Below, in pieces: positions 43,289-45,587 of a stretch of DNA of 45,587 bases. This DNA comes from Streptomyces sp. 15-116A (GTDB lineage Bacteria > Actinomycetota > Actinomycetes > Streptomycetales > Streptomycetaceae). The notes beneath the pieces are model-generated. The model was not told the DNA's origin. It did no database searches and worked only from the letters and a program-made list of their open reading frames with translations. Position numbers and translations under genes: made by a program. Position 1 is the first letter of the stretch; each line of letters starts with the position of its first letter. The DNA is taken from assembly GCF_025290915.1 (NCBI RefSeq), contig NZ_JAOCQE010000022.1:1-45587 (forward strand). The letters are read 5' to 3'.

Positions 43289-43400
43289 GCGGTCATCCTG
43301 CCTTCTCCGTCCTGGTCACGACAATGCGGGGTAGGCGGTGGACACGGCGGGGTTACGTGAAGTTCATGCCCGCTGGGAACCCCGGACATCGATCTCTACG

Positions 43401-43406
43401 TACTAT
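43401..43406 (+). promoter_or_regulatory. candidate -10 box for the CitE-phosphoribosyltransferase operon
   Basis: TACTAT lies 38-43 bp before the CitE-like ATG in an AT-richer patch; no convincing -35 is seen. GGGAAC at 43375-43380 resembles an ECF-type -35, but the 20-bp spacing is unusual. Confidence 0.35.
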
Positions 43407-43443
43407 TACCGGCCACCTTCCGACACTTCACACGGGGAGTTCA

Positions 43444-44610
43444 ATGCGTCATTTCGGGCACATCGCCCCTGAGGTGCGGAAACGTCTCTTCTTCCAGGAG
43501 CCCGGGGTCTTCACGCCGGACTCGCCCGCCCGGCTGCTCTCCGCGGCCCTCGGCGCGACCCTCTACAGCCCCGCGACCCGCCCCCGCCTCGCCGACGACA
43601 TCGTCAAGCAGGCCGGACGGGGTGTGGTCTCGATGGTGCTGTGCCTGGAGGACTCCATCGACGACGCGGACGTGTGCGCCGGCGAGGAGAACCTCGTCCG
43701 CCAGTTCGCCGACCTCGCCGGGCGGCCCGACGCGGACCTGCCGCTGCTGTTCATCCGCGTGCGCACCCCCGAGCAGATCGCCGACCTCGTACGGCGCCTC
43801 GGCGCGGCCGTCCGGCTGCTGTCCGGATTCGTGCTGCCGAAGTTCACCGAGGAACGCGGCATGCCGTTCCTGGAGGCCCTCGCCGTCGCCGAGGCGGCCG
43901 CCGGACGCCGGCTGTTCGCCATGCCGGTCCTGGAGTCCCCCGAGCTGCTCTACCGCGAGTCACGCGTGGAGACCCTGGAGGGCATCGCCCGCGCGGTCGG
44001 CAAGTACCGCGACCGGGTCCTCGCGCTGCGCCTCGGCGTGACCGATTTCTGCTCCTCCTACGGGCTGCGCCGCGGCCCCGACATGACCGCCTACGACATC
44101 CAGATCGTCGCCTCCGTCATCGCCGACGTGGTCAACATGCTGGCCCGCGCCGACGGCAGCGGCTTCACCGTGACCGGGCCCGTGTGGGAGTACTTCCGCG
44201 TCCAGGAGCGCATGTTCAAACCCCAGCTGCGGCAGAGCCCCTTCCTGGAGCTCCAGGCCGTCGAACTGCGCCAGAAGCTGATCGAACACGCCATGGACGG
44301 CCTGCTGCGCGAGATCTCCCTCGACCAGGCCAACGGCCTGCTCGGCAAGACCTGCATTCACCCCTCCCACGTGCTGCCCGTGCACGCGCTGTCCGTCGTC
44401 AGCCACGAGGAGTTCACTGACGCCCAGGACATCCTGCGGCCGGAACGCGGCGGTGGGGGTGTACTGAGATCGGCGTACACGAACAAGATGAACGAGGTGA
44501 AGCCGCACCGCGCCTGGGCGGAGCGGACCCTGCTGCGCGCGGAGGTCTTCGGCGTGGCCAACGAGGACATCGGCTTCGTGGAGCTGCTCGCGGCCGGGCT
44601 GGCGCAGTGA
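43444..44610 (+). CDS. HpcH/HpaI aldolase / citrate-lyase-beta-like protein of the Ter module
   Basis: 388 residues, TIM barrel. Begins MRHFGHIAPEVRKRLFFQEP; GGGGAG 4 nt before the ATG. CitE-like landmarks: VVSMVLCLEDSIDDADV (metal-binding Glu/Asp), LPLLFIRVRTPEQ (substrate-site Arg), FVLPKFTEERG, LFAMPVLESPELLYRES (second Glu), LALRLGVTDFCSSYGL and CIHPSHVLPVH. Predicted to make or break a C-C bond next to a carboxylate or CoA ester. Immediately upstream of a Ter-type phosphoribosyltransferase (43 bp), as in known ter-linked biosynthetic clusters; substrate unknown. Confidence 0.88.
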   Translation: MRHFGHIAPEVRKRLFFQEPGVFTPDSPARLLSAALGATLYSPATRPRLADDIVKQAGRGVVSMVLCLEDSIDDADVCAGEENLVRQFADLAGRPDADLPLLFIRVRTPEQIADLVRRLGAAVRLLSGFVLPKFTEERGMPFLEALAVAEAAAGRRLFAMPVLESPELLYRESRVETLEGIARAVGKYRDRVLALRLGVTDFCSSYGLRRGPDMTAYDIQIVASVIADVVNMLARADGSGFTVTGPVWEYFRVQERMFKPQLRQSPFLELQAVELRQKLIEHAMDGLLREISLDQANGLLGKTCIHPSHVLPVHALSVVSHEEFTDAQDILRPERGGGGVLRSAYTNKMNEVKPHRAWAERTLLRAEVFGVANEDIGFVELLAAGLAQ

Positions 44611-44653
44611 CGCGGACAATGACAGAGAAGACCGAGAAGGCTGAGCAAGCACT

Positions 44654-45587
44654 GTGAACGAGGGGGTGCACCGCGGGGTGCGTCGGGAAACGCGGGCCGG
44701 AGACGTCTGGTCCGGCAGCTGGGTCACCGAGCGGCTCGGAGTCGAGCTGGTCGGGGACGAGAACCTGACCGAGCTGCTGGGACTGGCGCTGCGCCGCAAC
44801 CCCAAGCGGGCGCATCTGCTGGTGTCCAACGTCCTCGGCAAGCACGTACCCCAGTCGCCGTCCGTGGTCTACGGCCACGGCGTGCGCCTCGGCCGCCGGG
44901 TGCGCGAGCTTTTGGGCGACGAGGCGCGGCGGGCCGTGGTCCTCGGCTACGCGGAGACCGCGACGGGGCTCGGCCACTCGGTCGCCGACGGCCTGGCCGT
45001 CGCCCCCTACCTCCACTCCACCCGCCGCCCCGTCCCCGGCGTCGACCCGGCGGGCGGCTTCGAGGAGTCCCACTCCCACGCGACGTCCCATCTGCTGCTG
45101 CCGGAGGATCCTGGGCTGCTGGCGGGTGAGGGGCCGCTGGTCCTGGTCGACGACGAGTTCTCGACGGGGAACACGGTGCTCAACACCGTGCGCGATCTTC
45201 ATGAGCGGTATCCGCGGCGGTGGTATGTCGTGGTCGCTCTGGTGGACATGCGGTCGGCTGCGGATGCGGGTCGCTTGCGCGAGTTCGCCCGGGAGATCGG
45301 TGCGCGGGTGGATCTCGTGGCGGCGGCTTCGGGGACGGTGCGGCTGCCTGAGGGGGTGCTGGAGAAGGGGCAGGCGTTGGTGGCGCGGTACGAGGAAGAG
45401 AGTGCCGGGTCCGGTGCTTCGTCGTCTGCGGCGCCGTCGTGGCCGGTCGCGCAGTTCCCCGCGCCCCTGGGTAAGTCCTCCGAGCGTCGGCAGCGTAGTC
45501 CCCTAGGGGCGCGGGGAACTGCGCGATCAGCCCCCACCCAGCCGCAGTCGCCACCCCACCGCACCACTCCCATCGATCTGCGCTGGC
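44654..45587 (+). CDS. Ter-module phosphoribosyltransferase (3' end cut by window edge)
   Basis: Open from a GTG (VNEGVHRGVRRETRAGDVW) to the right edge, 311 codons without a stop. The PRPP loop is VLVDDEFSTGNTVLNTV (about residues 163-179). Upstream, VLGYAETATGLGHSVAD and SHSHATSHLLLPED are conserved in the PRTase_2 group of Ter clusters. The domain ends near residue 255. The next ~35 residues (AQFPAPLG...GARGTARSA) are translated from an inverted pair of the genomic GC-rich repeat, and the frame then continues into TTPIDLRW, which resembles the start of the TRSP domain that normally follows. Likely transfers a base-like group onto phosphoribose. Confidence 0.85.
   Translation, partial: MNEGVHRGVRRETRAGDVWSGSWVTERLGVELVGDENLTELLGLALRRNPKRAHLLVSNVLGKHVPQSPSVVYGHGVRLGRRVRELLGDEARRAVVLGYAETATGLGHSVADGLAVAPYLHSTRRPVPGVDPAGGFEESHSHATSHLLLPEDPGLLAGEGPLVLVDDEFSTGNTVLNTVRDLHERYPRRWYVVVALVDMRSAADAGRLREFAREIGARVDLVAAASGTVRLPEGVLEKGQALVARYEEESAGSGASSSAAPSWPVAQFPAPLGKSSERRQRSPLGARGTARSAPTQPQSPPHRTTPIDLRW
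45448..45525. repeat. inverted pair of the GC-rich repeat inside the phosphoribosyltransferase frame (copies F1/F2)
   Basis: The reverse-oriented core is at 45448-45467 and the forward core at 45506-45525, each a perfect 20-mer, with a 38-nt loop. Neither introduces a stop in the reading frame of the gene; forward copy continues ATCAGCCCCCACCCAGCCGC as intergenic copies do. Confidence 0.88.

Noticed and set aside
43375..43406. ECF sigma-factor promoter (GGGAAC with downstream box) for the CitE-like operon
   Set aside because: Spacing to TACTAT is 20 bp and no proper ECF -10 is present, so only the -10-like hexamer is listed with low confidence.

Overview
The window is a high-GC actinobacterial chromosome segment, almost certainly from a Streptomyces. 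The evidence is the strong G/C bias at third codon positions, many GTG/TTG starts, the fasR-fabD-fabH-acpP-fabF fatty-acid cluster, a homodimeric AceE, a run of TerD paralogs, families largely confined to Streptomyces and relatives (SCO2400-type, DUF3145, DUF4429, DUF3052), and several copies of a GC-rich intergenic repeat typical of Streptomyces. About 47 protein genes are supported. I see no rRNA, tRNA, CRISPR array, insertion sequence or prophage.

Layout. (1) 1-10016, minus strand: an HisC-like aminotransferase cut by the window edge, then a sugar locus of Tat-exported aldose 1-epimerase, sugar ABC transporter (permease, double ATPase, ChvE-like lipoprotein), a U32-like TIM-barrel protein, a zinc alcohol dehydrogenase and an enolase-superfamily sugar-acid dehydratase. 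It is headed by a good sigma-70-type promoter with a palindromic operator. (2) 10191-19845: mixed accessory genes, including an SCO2400-family membrane protein, a MarR/oxidoreductase divergent pair, ohr, a beta-lactamase-fold hydrolase, EI24 and LysE membrane proteins, a C15-peptidase homolog lacking its catalytic Cys, a TetR regulator, an SGNH lipoprotein and DUF3145. (3) 20002-24954: type II fatty acid synthesis, fasR-fabD-fabH-acpP-fabF, with a palindrome in the fasR-fabD gap suited to FasR. (4) 25216-34762: accessory block of pirin, CubicO-like hydrolase, GNAT, MerR plus aldo/keto reductase, DUF4429, DUF1023-type hydrolase, TetR plus DHA2 drug exporter, DUF4190 and a potassium channel. (5) 34845-39031: aceE divergent from DUF3052 and an AhpE-type peroxiredoxin. 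(6) 39145 to the right edge: a tellurium-resistance-type stress module of two TerD, a TerC-like DUF475 protein, a TerA-like protein, a TerD with Pro-rich tail, a CitE-like lyase and a PRPP-binding phosphoribosyltransferase that runs off the edge.

How the parts fit. Region 1 looks like uptake and oxidative breakdown of an aldose or sugar acid. Regions 3 and 5 join pyruvate oxidation to fatty-acid synthesis; their gene order and orientation match the mycobacterial ahpE/DUF3052/aceE/PucR-regulator/fabD neighbourhood, with region 4 as an extra ~10 kb in between. Region 6 is the best candidate for an incompletely described system: Ter proteins plus enzymes suggesting a nucleotide-like metabolite. 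Several regulator/target pairs carry readable operator palindromes, and at least two promoters (MerR and DHA2 genes) imply leaderless transcripts. Eight copies of one GC-rich repeat core or variant lie at six loci; seven sit just after stop codons or in convergent gaps, and the last inverted pair is translated in frame inside the phosphoribosyltransferase.
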